A DNA stretch of 64,000 bases from Hyaloraphidium curvatum (GCA_025558095.1 JAIVFI010000041.1:408504-472503), one strand, 5' to 3'. Numbered from the stretch's first letter, positions 44,670 through 55,230 are shown. Notes: a model not told the origin generated them from the letters alone. Numbers and translations: made by a program.

Positions 44670-46252
44670 TCAGCAGGGGAGCCCGCGGTACCACTCCGAC
44701 GCCCTCACCGCCCTCCACGCCTCGGCCCTATCCTCCGGCAGCGGCGCCATCAGCCCCTTCGCACACTCCACCGCCCCCACCTTTGCCAGCGCCGCGAGGT
44801 CCCCCTTGGGCAGCACGCCCTTCTCGCTCCACTGCTTCCACCCGTGTTCCGACGGCAGCGCGGCGGAGAAGGGGCGCTTGGCGAAGAGGGCGTATAGGAG
44901 GAGGCCGAGGGAGAAGAGATCCGCGAGGACGGGGTCGTACGGTTCGTCTGTTCGCGGGGTTCCGGGTCAGCATGCGCGATGGTCCGAGCGGGGCGCCGAC
45001 GAACCGGTGAACAGCTCGGGTGCCATCCAGGACACCGTGCCCGACCTCCCCAGGCACCACTTGGGCCCGCCGGGCGGGCACCCGCCGCAGGTGACGCCCT
45101 CGGGGTGCCCGCGCCCGGCGCAGACGGCCGAGCCGAAATCGGCGAGCTTGGCGGCGCCGTCCTGCAGGAGCACGTTGTGCGCCTTGATGTCGCGGTGGGC
45201 GAAGCCAAAGGCGTGCTGAGCACGGGGTGTCGCGGTGAGTGATCCAGGGCGGCGATAGGGCGGGCACGACACACCATGTGGTTCAGCGCCTCGGCGACGC
45301 CCTTCCACGCCCTCAGCTTCTGCGCCGCAGGCCTGTCCCCGCCCAACCACGCGGCCAGGTCCCCGCCGGAGCAGTACTCCAGCACGAGGATGAACCGCCC
45401 GCGGCGGTCGTCGAAGAGCATCTCGAAGGTGCGGCAGACGTTGGGGTGCGGCGCGGAGGAGGCCGCGAGCCATTCGCGGAGGCAGCGGAGGGCGTATGAC
45501 TCGAGGGTCGGGTAGTGGGAGCTGGCAAAGGCGGGGAGGCAATCAGGGCCACTTGCGGGAGACATCACGCAGGGGGACCGACTGGTTGCGCGAGATGGAC
45601 TTGCCCAGCAGCCGCACGGTCTTGTCCCCGGCAGGATTCGGGATCCCCGGCCTGCAGCGGACGGCAAACACCCTGCCCTGCATCGTTGAATCAGCGGCGT
45701 CGCGTCGAATCAATAACGACGTCAGTGCCGAGGACCCGCGAAGGCGGCGCCTCCACCCACCCCTCCCCCGCGCTTCACGTCGCCAGCGCCCCTGGCGCGG
45801 ACCTCGTACCGCCGCTCGAATGTCGCCTCCGGGTGGACGGACATCCTGCCCTGCGGGTCCAGGGTGGCCGACACTCCTATGGAAAGATCCCGGAGGCGCA
45901 GGGTTGCGTAGGTTGGCCCGGGCGGCGGCGAGTCCTCCGAGGCTGAGGCGGGCTCGTCGGTTGCGGCGCCGGGCACCGTCAGGAGCGAGGCGGACGGCGT
46001 GGCGCTGAGCGGCGAGTCTCCGGGCGACAGCGGGGATACCGCGGGTCCGGCGGGGGGCCGCGCGGCGTCGCCCGCCGGGGGTCGCGAATCGAACGAGAGC
46101 GCGCGCTGCGGCGACAGCGGCGACGCGGCGGGCCCGGCGGCGGCGGCGGGCGACGGGGCGCGGGCCGCCTTTGCGTCGCGCGGGGCGTCGCCGCCGGGCA
46201 GCCCGAGCGCAGACATCGAGAGGCGACGGAACGCCTGCGTGAACCCGGGCAT
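44670..46252 (-). CDS. Protein kinase
   Basis: 440 residues from exons 46252-45761, 45677-45583, 45521-45275, 45215-45005 and 44947-44670 (introns 83, 61, 59 and 57 bp, phases all consistent). The N-terminal ~150 residues are Ser/Ala/Pro-rich with repeated SPLSP phospho-site motifs. The kinase domain follows: ILVLEYCSGGDLAAWL at the hinge, catalytic loop FAHRDIKAHNVLL, ADFGSA, then SGTVSWMAPELFTG and YDPVLADLFSLGLLLYALF. The N-lobe is atypical: no clear GxGxxG loop is seen, and the ATP-anchoring Lys is not unambiguous (VFAVRC or VRLLGK). Catalytic-loop HRD and DFG are intact, so activity is likely. Group assignment is uncertain; a CAMK/NIMA-like Ser/Thr kinase is possible. Confidence 0.8.
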
Positions 46253-47231
46253 GGCCGAGCGTCGCGATGGGGAGTATGCCGGTGCCGTCGACGTCCCCGG
46301 CGAGGGGCAGAAGGCTCGAAATCGAAAGTGTTTAGGACGGTGGGGCGCAGCGGCGGGCAACCGGCTTCTGGACTTCCAGGGCCGAGTCCCGCCGAAGGTT
46401 CCTGTCGGCCCTTTGCTCCCCGCGATCGGTGAGACGGGGCGATCGGCAACGTTCGGAAAGAGGGCCGCGGATTTGATCCACCCTCGCTCCCCGCCCGCCC
46501 TGCTCCCGCCGCGATGCCAGGTGCGTCTCCCGCAAGGCCCGACGAGGCACCGCCACGGCCTGCATATGCAGCAAGAACTTCGAGAACGAAGCTAGTGCAT
46601 CTCTGCAAACGGTCCACTCCTTGGGCAATGGCAGCGTATTGTCGAGGTTGAATGGCGAGGCGATCTTTCGAAGGCCGAAACCCCTCGCCGTCACGGGAGC
46701 GGGACGACGCGCATCCCTGCGAGAGCCGTTTGCTGTCTCGGGCACCTGTCTCTGAACGGCCGCAGCGAGGCGGCCGCAGCAGGGAGAGCAGTGATCACTG
46801 ACCGCTCAAGCTCTCGCGGTGCCCGTGGCGCCCACGCCACCGCGCGGCAGCCCTTGACGATACATGTTGCTCTCTCGGCATCATCGGCCCTGGCAGGTGC
46901 ACAGTACCTGCCCCATTGGGACGAATCCGCGACACGATCACGGGCGGACCAAGGGGCCGGAACCGGAGTCACTTCTCTACTCCCGGGGCTGGAGCCGCCC
47001 GCCTGCCCGACGATGCGTGCGGCGCTCGCCCTTGCGCATCCGTCGACGTCGGCTCCGTACGACTTTCCGTGGCATGTCCGCAGATGGTCGAGAGCGCGCA
47101 ACTGCCTGTAGCTGACGGGCATGGTCCGCAGAGGCCAGTTCTCCCGACCCGACCCCCGATCCAGACCGCACGCAGCAATCGGAACCACTTGCACCGCAAT
47201 CGGCCCCCCGGCTGCCCGCGACGGTCCCGCC
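46253..47231. other. Divergent intergenic region
   Basis: Nearly 1 kb between the kinase gene (minus) and Zn2Cys6 paralogue 3 (plus), expected to carry both promoters. Several long ORFs cross it but have only arginine/proline-rich shadow composition. Confidence 0.45.
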
Positions 47232-49355
47232 ATGGCGGCCGGCCCTCGCTCCGGCGCGGACGCCAGTTCGGCCGGCAGTTCGGCACCGCGGCTGGCCTGC
47301 CTCGTGTGCAGCGTGATCCACAAGAAGTGCGCGTACGATTCCGAGAGCGGGCCGTGCCAGCGGTGTGCCCGGCTGGGCAAGTTCTGCGAGCCGCAGACGG
47401 GCGTCGTGGTCGTCCGCCGGGCGTCTTCCGGCGGCGTTTCGCGGGGGCAGCGCCCGGCGGGCGCGAAGGGGGGAGCCGGCCGGCCGGGGAAACCGCCGCT
47501 GCCGACCCCGGCGTGCCGCGCCCCGAACCCGCGTCCCCACGCCGGCCCGGCCTTTCCGGCAGTCGTCGACCTCGCCCGAGTCGTCGGAGGCCCGCGCACG
47601 TCGAGCCCGGGGCCGGAACGCGCGGGCTCGCCGTCGGGCTTCGACTTCCCCCAGCACGCCCGAATCGCCGTGCCCCGCAGCCCCCCCACGGGACCGGACG
47701 TGCCGCCCGAGGTGCTCTTTGCCTGCGTCCAGCACTGGTGGGCCCTAACGGCTCCGACGCTCAACATCCTCCACCGCGAGGCCTTCGACGCCGCATTCCT
47801 CTCCCCTCCCTCACCCATCTACGGCGCCCACAAACCCGCCGCGCTGATGTCGGCGCTGGCGGCCGAGGGCGTCCTGCGCGTCGAGCTGCCGGGATACTCG
47901 CCCGACGCCCGGTTCCGGCTCTCGCGGACGTTCGCCAGGACGGCGAGGGACCTCCTTCTGGCGGGCTACTTTGGCAGGGAGCCGGGGAACCGCCCCGTGA
48001 CGGACCTCGAGGCGATGCAGGCGTGCATGGTGCTGAACCGCTACCTGCTCGGCGCCGCCAACGGCGTCGACGCGGCCCTGGTCATTGGCAAGGCCTGGGA
48101 GATCTTTGGCGCGCGGTTCGCGCGCGAGCTGGCCTGCGGCGGCCGTCCCGGGCCCGGCGATCCGTGGGGATGGCTGAGGCACGAGCTTGTCTGCCGCGCC
48201 TACATCAGCATGTCGTTCTCCGAGGGCAGCAGGTCCCTGCACATGGACGAGCCGCTCGATTTCGACCGCGGCGTGTCTCCGCTGCGCCGCATCCCGTGCC
48301 ACGAGGTGTTTTTCGGCATGCCGTCGGCCGTGCAGGCTTTCCACCTCGCGAACCTGCGGCCGCCGCTCGTGGTGGACCCCTCCCCTTTCTACGCGGACGT
48401 GCCGGACCCGGCGGCGTGTGCCGAGGTCGCGGTGAGGCTGGTCGCACCCATCGCCGACCTCGGCGCCAGCCGCTTCGCCGCCCTCTACCTTTTCAGCCTG
48501 CTGCAGAGGCTGGTCGTCCGCCTCCGGGCGCAAGCCAGGGCCTCGGGGCTGGACCTTATCGCGCTGGCATCGCAGGATCCCATGGTGGACACCCCGCCGC
48601 AACGCGCCTTCCGCGCGGGATCCGAGGCCGTCCAGGCCTGCACCGCCGCCGTCGTCGACGCCCTGCCCCCGACCATCGGCCCCGCACTCGCCGCCGGCGA
48701 CCCGCGCCCCTTGCTCGCCGAGGCAATCAACCTCTTCTCCTCCTTCGAGCACGGCAACGCCTTCCTCGGCATCTTCATCTGCATGAACACCCTCCCGTGC
48801 TGGCTCTGGCTCCGCGGCGGCGAAGGCGCCGTCCCCGACGCCGCCTTCTTCGCCTCGGACCCGCTCGGCACGGTGCTCGAGTGCTCCGTGCTCGCGGGCA
48901 AGCTGATGGAGGCGCAGATGGTCGCCGGCGGGGTGCCGTCCGTGCACACGTTCGCCTTCACCGCCGCCATCAAGCTGTGCGCGCTGTACCTGGCAGTCGC
49001 GGGGACCGTCGCGTCGGGCGGGGACGCGGCGGCTCGCGATGCCGCCGTGAGGGAGGCCATGGTGAGCTTCCGGTACGCGGAGGAGGTCATGGCCACCTAC
49101 CCGATTGCGTGGCGCGCGCTGGCGCCGCGGATGCACGCGATGCTGGCCGAGTCGGGGCTCTTCCTGCTCGATAGGCCCGGGGTGGGCGGGACGCCGGGGG
49201 TCCGGGGGCAGTCGCCGCCCGCGCCCGTTGTGGTGGGGACCGTCAAGGGGATGCTGCCGTTCGCGTCGGGGGCGCTGACGCCGGATCCCCTGATCTCGAT
49301 GCTGCATTCGGACGGGGAGGCGCAGGAGGGGGACATGGCCGCTGGCGAGGAGTGA
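47232..49355 (+). CDS. Zn2Cys6 transcription factor, paralogue 3
   Basis: 707 residues, single exon. The start at 47232 (MAAGPRSGAD) is chosen because paralogue 1 starts MAAPPGAPL at the same distance from the cluster; an upstream ATG at 47121 is in frame. Zinc cluster: CLVCSVIHKKCAYDSESGPC followed by CARLGKFC, pattern C-x2-C-x6-C-x8-C-x2-C-x6-C. The middle homology region has ILHREAFDAAF, YGAHKPAALMSAL, IPCHEVFFGMPSAVQAFHL. Compared with copies 2a and 2b it lacks all introns. It is followed 858 bp downstream on the same strand by GRL-like protein C, the same neighbourhood as paralogue 1. Nuclear regulator of unknown targets. Confidence 0.87.
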   Translation: MAAGPRSGADASSAGSSAPRLACLVCSVIHKKCAYDSESGPCQRCARLGKFCEPQTGVVVVRRASSGGVSRGQRPAGAKGGAGRPGKPPLPTPACRAPNPRPHAGPAFPAVVDLARVVGGPRTSSPGPERAGSPSGFDFPQHARIAVPRSPPTGPDVPPEVLFACVQHWWALTAPTLNILHREAFDAAFLSPPSPIYGAHKPAALMSALAAEGVLRVELPGYSPDARFRLSRTFARTARDLLLAGYFGREPGNRPVTDLEAMQACMVLNRYLLGAANGVDAALVIGKAWEIFGARFARELACGGRPGPGDPWGWLRHELVCRAYISMSFSEGSRSLHMDEPLDFDRGVSPLRRIPCHEVFFGMPSAVQAFHLANLRPPLVVDPSPFYADVPDPAACAEVAVRLVAPIADLGASRFAALYLFSLLQRLVVRLRAQARASGLDLIALASQDPMVDTPPQRAFRAGSEAVQACTAAVVDALPPTIGPALAAGDPRPLLAEAINLFSSFEHGNAFLGIFICMNTLPCWLWLRGGEGAVPDAAFFASDPLGTVLECSVLAGKLMEAQMVAGGVPSVHTFAFTAAIKLCALYLAVAGTVASGGDAAARDAAVREAMVSFRYAEEVMATYPIAWRALAPRMHAMLAESGLFLLDRPGVGGTPGVRGQSPPAPVVVGTVKGMLPFASGALTPDPLISMLHSDGEAQEGDMAAGEE

Positions 49356-50213
49356 TTTGGGGAGAGGCGTGTTGGCCACGAATACCATGTCCGAGATCGA
49401 TATCCTTTTCATTGCTCGCCGTGTCCCTTCGGTCGGCCGGCCCTGGCCCCCATTCCCCCAACCCATTCTTGCCGGTGATCTCACAGCGCACGGACTTCCC
49501 CAATCAGTCCTTCTATCTCCCTCGCCTTGAATGAATGAATATACGACAAGCATGGGGAAGGTTCGGAGAGGTGCGGCCTCCGCTGGCCGGAGCGCGGATT
49601 CTCAGGAACCCGGACTTGCCGCCGTGTGCCGTCATCCCCGCCCGAGATCCCGCGTCTGCGGCGGGATCAAAGTCCCTGTCCCCAGCGTAAGTAAGTCGGC
49701 AAGGCGTTTGAAAAGAGCAGTTGGGTTTTGGTGACGCGGCGGGGCCCAGAGGCACGAGTGCGTTTGCCACCGATGACGTGGGACCGGTCCAGGCTCCATG
49801 GCGCCCTTGCGTGCCCTTGAGCATTTCGGACGCGGTCTGCCCGTCTCGAGCAACCTGCGACTAATCGCATTATCCATGGGGGTCTCGAGCTGTCCGTCCG
49901 ATGTGCTGGCAGACCCGGGTGCGCTTGCGGAGAAATCTCGCTCCTCCCGACAGTCCCTTGGAGGTGATCCCGAAGGCCGTGGTGGGGCCGGAAGCGCCCC
50001 GGACCTTTCGGGAATGAATCAAGAGACCAGTTTAGTGTCCGTCGTGTCCCCATCTGTGGGAAGCTGTGTCGCGAAGAGGCGGGAATTCCCATCGGTTCCT
50101 TCCATTTCTCGGTTCAGCCAGGGTGGGAAGGCGGCGTCCGGCCGCGCACCTGCCCTCGCACGGGCCCCGCACGCGCCTCGCCGCACGCCCCCCTCTGCCT
50201 CTGCCTGCCCGCC
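49356..50213. other. Intergenic between Zn2Cys6 paralogue 3 and GRL-like C
   Basis: 858 bp without a supported gene; expected to hold the terminator of the regulator gene and the promoter of the GRL-like gene. Confidence 0.45.
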
Positions 50214-51817
50214 ATGGAGCCCGCCCCCCCGCCGCCGCCGCTGCCCGCCAGCCTGAGCGCCGCCGAGTGGGCGGCCGTGTTCCCTTCGCCCCCCGTCGAG
50301 GTCAGCGTGTTCGCCCACGGGCCGCCCCCCGATCCGGCCGCGGCCGAGCGCGCGTCGAACCCGCTCACGCGCTACGCGCTCCTGCGGGAGGCGGCCGCGT
50401 CGCCGCTGCTGCTGGGGATCTCGGACCTCAATTTCAAGCTGCAGCCGTGGGGCCGCCGCATCCCGCTGCGCTCGGCGCTCTCCTACGCGGCGCAGTTCGC
50501 GGTGCTGGGCACGACCTGGGCACTGAGAGGAGACCGCTTCGGCACGCCGCAGATGGCCGCCGCAACCGCCTCAAACGTGCTCGAGTTCCTGGGCGCCGCC
50601 GTCGTGCCCCTTGTCGCCTTCCGCAACTCCGCAGCGTTTCCCGCCATGGACAACCTGGACACCCACGCGCTGGCGGGATTCACCCGCTGGTCGCAGCTGG
50701 TCCGCGCCTCGGCCGACCGCGGGATCGCCGCGGGCGACGACAAGGACGGCGAGGACGGATCCGAGGCGACCCTGACCCAGTCGCGCCACCGCTGGGGCCT
50801 GCTCACGCACCGCGACGGCGACAAGCTCTGCCCGTGCCCGAAACCGGAGTGCATGGGCAAGGTCGGCCAGGCCTACGCCAACCTGCGCCTGGTGCAGATC
50901 ATCCTGGCCCTGAGCGTGATGTGCGGGTACGGGTTCTTCCGGATGTACACCCCGCTCGTCGGGCTCGCCGACGTCTTCTGGACCAACGCCGGCTTCATCG
51001 TCTTGGGCGTCTTCGCATGTGAGTCTCGCCCCCGCTGCCGTCCACATCGCCTGACGACGCTGCGTCCCTCTTTGCTGCCTCCAATCCAGTGTTGGCCCTG
51101 GTTGACGAGCACTTCCCCACCATTCTCGGCCTTGTGCAGTGGACGAACGTCCGCCTCATCGAGCTCTCCAGGCGACTGCAGCGCCGCGCGATGCTTCTCG
51201 CCCTCGACTCGTTCCTGGCACGGTTCCGCTACGCCATCGAGCACGGCGAGGACCCGAAGCTCGAGCTGGACGGCGACGAGCTCTACGTGCACCTGCACGA
51301 GTGCCTGCTTGGCACCTGGCTGCAGCGCGCCCCCCTCCTCGCCGGCCTCGTCGGCGGCCTCTTTGGCCTCGCCCTCGTCGAGGTCATCGTGATCATCATC
51401 AATGCCTTCGCCGGCTCCTGCATCCCCCTCTACACCGTCCTCACCCTTTGCTACGTGCTCTTCCTTCTCCTCACCCACCTCGTCGACGAGAGCGTCGGCA
51501 ACTCGCAGATCTCGGACGTAAGGAACCTCTACCACGACGCGCGCCGCGAGATCCGGGCCCTTGCCGTGCGCGGCGAGTCGGGCCCGCGGTCCCCCTCCAC
51601 GATCGGCGTGCTGGCGCGGCTGCGGTCGCACGACGCGCTGCTGGCGAGCTTCCTCGAGGTGGAGAGGTGCCGCACGCGGCTGGCGGGCTTCGTGATCGAC
51701 TACACCTTTGCGAGGAACTTTGTCGTCACGCTGGTGACGGTCGCGTTCGGTCTGTGGACGATTTTGAGGTACGCGGGGCTCCATATGACCGCCGAGTCCG
51801 TGTGCCCGTACTACTAG
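50214..51817 (+). CDS. GRL/DUF3537-like multispanning membrane protein C
   Basis: 510 residues from exons 50214-51018 and 51090-51817 over a 71-bp intron (GTGAGT donor, phase 1). Like proteins A and B it starts with a Pro/Ala-rich cytosolic segment, then has seven to eight membrane segments. It carries the loop motif GDKLCPCPKPEC, the central LIELSRRLQRRAMLLALDSF block, a strongly hydrophobic pair of helices (LVEVIVIIINAF, LYTVLTLCYVLFLLLTHLV) and the linker NSQISDVRNLYHDARREIRAL. The C-terminal block is GFVIDYTFARNFVV, FGLWTILRYAGLHM and AESVCP. The intron position differs from that of protein B. Candidate GRL-superfamily sensor/channel; the family call is inference from the C-terminal block and topology. 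Confidence 0.6.
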
Positions 51818-52042
51818 CCGCTCGGGGAGAAAGGAGCGGCCCATTGCGCTGCATGATAGTCATAGCTTGGATCGATGTCCTCTAGAGGCTAGACAAAAGA
51901 AAATCTTGTGACAGAATCAACCATGGCCGTGCGGGGGACGGGCAGTGCTCGTCGCCTGGCCGCGTGCGTCTCCCGCACCTGAGCTCTGGCCCAAACAGAG
52001 CCGCCCGTGCCGAAACTTCCGAGCTCGTCGCACTTTGCTGCG

Positions 52043-52993
52043 ATGGCCGGCGGGGCCCCGAAGGACGCGTCCGAGGACCGAGTCTCGCACTGCGCCGCGT
52101 TCCTGCTGGACGCGCATCTCTCGCGCGTGCCCTGCTTCCTGGGCGACCTAATCGACGAGCCCTACGCGCGCGGGCTCACCTACGCGGAGGCCTACGAGGT
52201 GCAGCGGCGGCTGCACGACCGCTTGGCCGAAACTCTTGGGCCCGTGGCCGGTTTAAAAGTGGGCGCGACGACGCCCGGGATGCAGAAGCACCTGCACGTC
52301 TCCCACCCGATGCCGGGCACGATGCACGCGTCCCGCATGATCGAATGGCCCGGGAAGGACGGGGAGCCCCTGCGGCTCGAGCGGGCCAAGTTCAACGGGC
52401 CCTCGGTCGAGTGCGAGATCACAGTCCGCGTCGGCCCGGCGGGGCTGGACGCGAGGGGCAAGGCGCTATCTCTCGAGGAAGTGCTGGCGGCCTTGGACAC
52501 GGTGCATGCGTCGGCCGAGCTCGTGGACGACCGGTACGGCGGCGACCGGATGGGCGAGGACAACTGGAAGCGCGAGGGGATGCAGGCAATCATGGTCGCC
52601 GACAGCTTCTTCCACTGGAGTTGTTTGCGGGCGCGCCAGGGCGTGCCATCGCGGGACATGACCGTCGAGGACTTCGAGGGGCTCGAGGGCCATATCGAGC
52701 TCAACGGACGCATCGTGCAGAGCGGGTCAAGCAGGCTTGTGCTGGGCAACCCGCTCGAGTCGGTCAAGTTCATGGCCGAGTTCCTGGCGGAACACCGGGG
52801 TGAGGCGCTGCCTCCGGGATCGTGGGTCATGACCGGTTCCGTGGTGGGTTGTCCCCTTGATGTTGGACCGGGGTTTGAGGCTTCGATTGATGATTTATTG
52901 ATGCCACAGACGATGCCGGTGCTCCCTAAGGCGGGCGACAGCCTCCGCGTATGGTTCGACGGCCTGCCGGGCGAGGTGCGAGTTACGTACTAG
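52043..52993 (+). CDS. 2-keto-4-pentenoate hydratase / FAH-family enzyme
   Basis: 316 residues, single exon; the ATG at 52043 is preferred to an upstream in-frame GTG. The FAH/MhpD-like features are VQRRLHDRL and GLKVGATTPGMQKHL near the N terminus, FNGPSVECEITVRVG (carrying the E-x-E metal-binding motif), the Asp-containing SAELVDDRYGG, and the closing WVMTGSVVGCPLDVGPGFEA. Bacterial relatives hydrate 2-oxopent-4-enoate in meta-cleavage pathways of aromatic compounds or act as oxaloacetate decarboxylases. Location is probably cytosolic. It is intronless and has no pathway partners next to it, so the physiological substrate remains open. Confidence 0.88.
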   Translation: MAGGAPKDASEDRVSHCAAFLLDAHLSRVPCFLGDLIDEPYARGLTYAEAYEVQRRLHDRLAETLGPVAGLKVGATTPGMQKHLHVSHPMPGTMHASRMIEWPGKDGEPLRLERAKFNGPSVECEITVRVGPAGLDARGKALSLEEVLAALDTVHASAELVDDRYGGDRMGEDNWKREGMQAIMVADSFFHWSCLRARQGVPSRDMTVEDFEGLEGHIELNGRIVQSGSSRLVLGNPLESVKFMAEFLAEHRGEALPPGSWVMTGSVVGCPLDVGPGFEASIDDLLMPQTMPVLPKAGDSLRVWFDGLPGEVRVTY

Positions 52994-53080
52994 ATGCCGT
53001 TCCGGTCGCTGCATCCCGACACCTTGGGTCCCCGGCTGACGCTCCCCGATTGCAACGGCGGCCGACCAGCCGTTCGCCCC

Positions 53081-53172
53081 TGAGGCCGCCGAGTGGGATC
53101 CACGGAACGTCTTGCTTGGCTCGGCGACCTCCCGCGTGGACGGAGGGAGCTCTCGCCCAACCCGCTCGCCTC
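53081..53172 (+). repeat. Imperfect direct repeat, copy 1
   Basis: About 80% identical to 53231-53325. The shared core includes CTCGGCGACCTCCCG and CTCTCGCCCAA. Noncoding. Confidence 0.75.
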
Positions 53173-53230
53173 CCCCCTCCTCATCTGATTTGCGGGCCTG
53201 CGTCCTCTGTTCCTACGAATCAGTTCCCAT

Positions 53231-53325
53231 AAGGTCGCCGAATGGGATCTTCGGAACGACTATGATTAGCTCGGCGACCTCCCGTATGGACTGAGGAGGC
53301 TCTCGCCCAAGGTGCTCGCCTCTTC
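53231..53325 (+). repeat. Imperfect direct repeat, copy 2
   Basis: Diverged second copy of 53081-53172, 150 bp downstream. Function unknown; could be remnants of a small mobile sequence. Confidence 0.75.
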
Positions 53326-54011
53326 GCCGCCTCCTCGCCCCCGCCTCAAATCCCGTAATCCCGGTTGACCGTTGTTGGGATACGTACGTTGGGGTCTTCT
53401 GGGATCAATAGAGATGGAGCGGGCACGGCTGATGACTCTTCTTCCAACACGAACCGACCATCAAGGCCTTGCCGTCGCCTCAGGAGTCCATATTCCAGCA
53501 ACCGTGACGGAGGGCACCCTGAGCCGCAACTACCAGCTAATGTTCTGGGTGTTTCTCCACGGACACTTTGCCACTAGAATGACGTGGCTGGGCCAAGCTT
53601 GCCATTCCTGGGAGTCTTCTAAGTCGATGATTTCATAGCTGCCGGCATCCGAGGGCGCCACGCGCCGCCTCGCGGGGTTTTGCAAAAGGACGGGACATAT
53701 TCTATTCGAGGATTGGCTACTTGGATTGTCTTTAGGCGGACGGCCGATCGAGGGAGACGGCCGATCAGGGAATGTCACGTAGGGCGCTGACCCGTGCCGG
53801 AGCTGCGTGAGACTGGAAGGGAAGGAAGTCTCCGGGGCCGACTTGGACCATGCAGCAGCAGATACCGACACGACCAGCGATACCACTTCTGGGCAGCACG
53901 ATGGCAGGATGGAGGACCTCGGGGTCGAGGCGCCAGCAGGCGCACGGGAGACGGGCGGGGACGAGCCGGTGAGCACCGCGGGCGTCGCCGGCGCCGTGGA
54001 CTGCAAGTACC

Positions 54012-55230
54012 ATGCCCGCCCCCCCCGGCGCCCCCTTGCCGCGCCGCCCCGCGGACCCGGCGAATGGCGCCGGTGCGGCGACTGCAAGGCGGCGGAGCCC
54101 GCGCCGTCGCCACTCGCCCCCGCCGCCCGGCGCGCCGCGGTTCGTCGCGCCCGACTTCCTCCGCCAGTCCGCGGCGCCGCCGCTGCCGATGTCCCCGGCG
54201 CAGGTCAACTTCGGCCACCTTTTCGTGCTCACCGCGACGCCGCTCGCCGCGCTATACGGCGTGTGGGCCGTGCCGCTGCGGGGGGCGACGCTCGCGTGGT
54301 GCGTCGCGTACTACTTCTGGAGCACGTTCGGCATCACCGCAGGCTACCACCGCTACTGGGCGCACCGCGCTTACGACGCAGGCCCGCTGCTGCGCGCCTT
54401 CCTGATGCTGGGCGCCACAGGCGCAGTGCAGGGCAGCGCCAGATGGTGGTGCGCGGGCCACCGCAGGCACCACCGCTACACAGACACCAGATGGGACCCG
54501 TACTCGGCCCGCAAGGGCCTGCTGTGGTCGCACATCGGCTGGCTGCTGACCAAGGAGGACCCGGCCGACCTGGCGCCCATCGACGCGTCCGACCTCGACA
54601 GCGACCCCATGGTCGAGTGGCAGCGGCGGTTCTACGACGTGTGCGCCTTCTTCATGGGGTTCGTGTGGCCGGCAATCGTCGCGGGCATGTGCTGGGGTGA
54701 CTGGATGGTGGGCTGTCGCCGCCGCGCCGGCGTGCTCCGGCCTGATCGAGCTCCGTTCCCCCGCGGGTATCCCGCCCCCCGACGAGCAGGGCGGCTTCTT
54801 CCACGCCGGCGCCGTCCGCCTCACGCTGATCCACCACGCCACCTTCTCCGTCAACTCCCTGGCCCACTACCTCGGCGAGGCGACCTACACGGACCGTCTC
54901 TCGCCGCGCGACTCGTTCATCACGGCGCTCGTCACGGGGGGCGAGGGGTACCACAACTTCCACCACGAGTTCCCGCACGACTACCGCAACGCGGTGCGCT
55001 GGTGGGAGTACGACCCGACCAAGTGGTTCATCCGCGGCGCCGCGCACCTGGGGCTGGCCTGGAACCTGCGCACGATGCCAGACAACGAGGTCAGGAAGGG
55101 GGAGCTGCGGCAGCGGGAGAAGAAGTTGGAGCGGGAGAGGGCGGCGCTCGATTGGGGCGAGGTCGACGGCGGCACCAGGGCGGGCGGCGGCGGACAAGCG
55201 GGCGGAGGGGCGGGGATGGAACGGCTCTGA
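54012..55230 (+). CDS. Delta-9-type acyl-CoA desaturase without cytochrome b5 domain
   Basis: 378 residues from exons 54012-54707 and 54790-55230 over an 82-bp intron (GTGGGC donor, phase 0). The three histidine boxes are intact: HRYWAH, then HRRHHRYTD, then HNFHHEFPHDYR. So is the WxxxPxxWxxRGAAHLGL-like end of the catalytic domain (DPTKWFIRGAAHLGLAWNLR). Four membrane helices. OLE1-type fungal enzymes carry a C-terminal cytochrome b5 domain; here the protein ends in a Lys/Glu coiled stretch and a Gly-rich tail, so electrons must come from free cytochrome b5 as in animals. The product would be an ER enzyme making monounsaturated acyl-CoA. An internal ATG at 54189 is an alternative start. Confidence 0.9.

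Larger units (their letters stand above)
52994..54011. other. Intergenic with an imperfect duplicated segment
   Basis: About 1 kb between the hydratase and the desaturase. It contains two diverged ~92-bp direct repeats (listed separately). The remainder shows nothing recognisable. Confidence 0.5.

Noticed and set aside
46916-49174. 752-residue ORF overlapping Zn2Cys6 paralogue 3 in another frame
   Set aside because: Extremely Arg/Pro/Gly-rich with no motif; the other frame carries the zinc cluster and conserved middle region.
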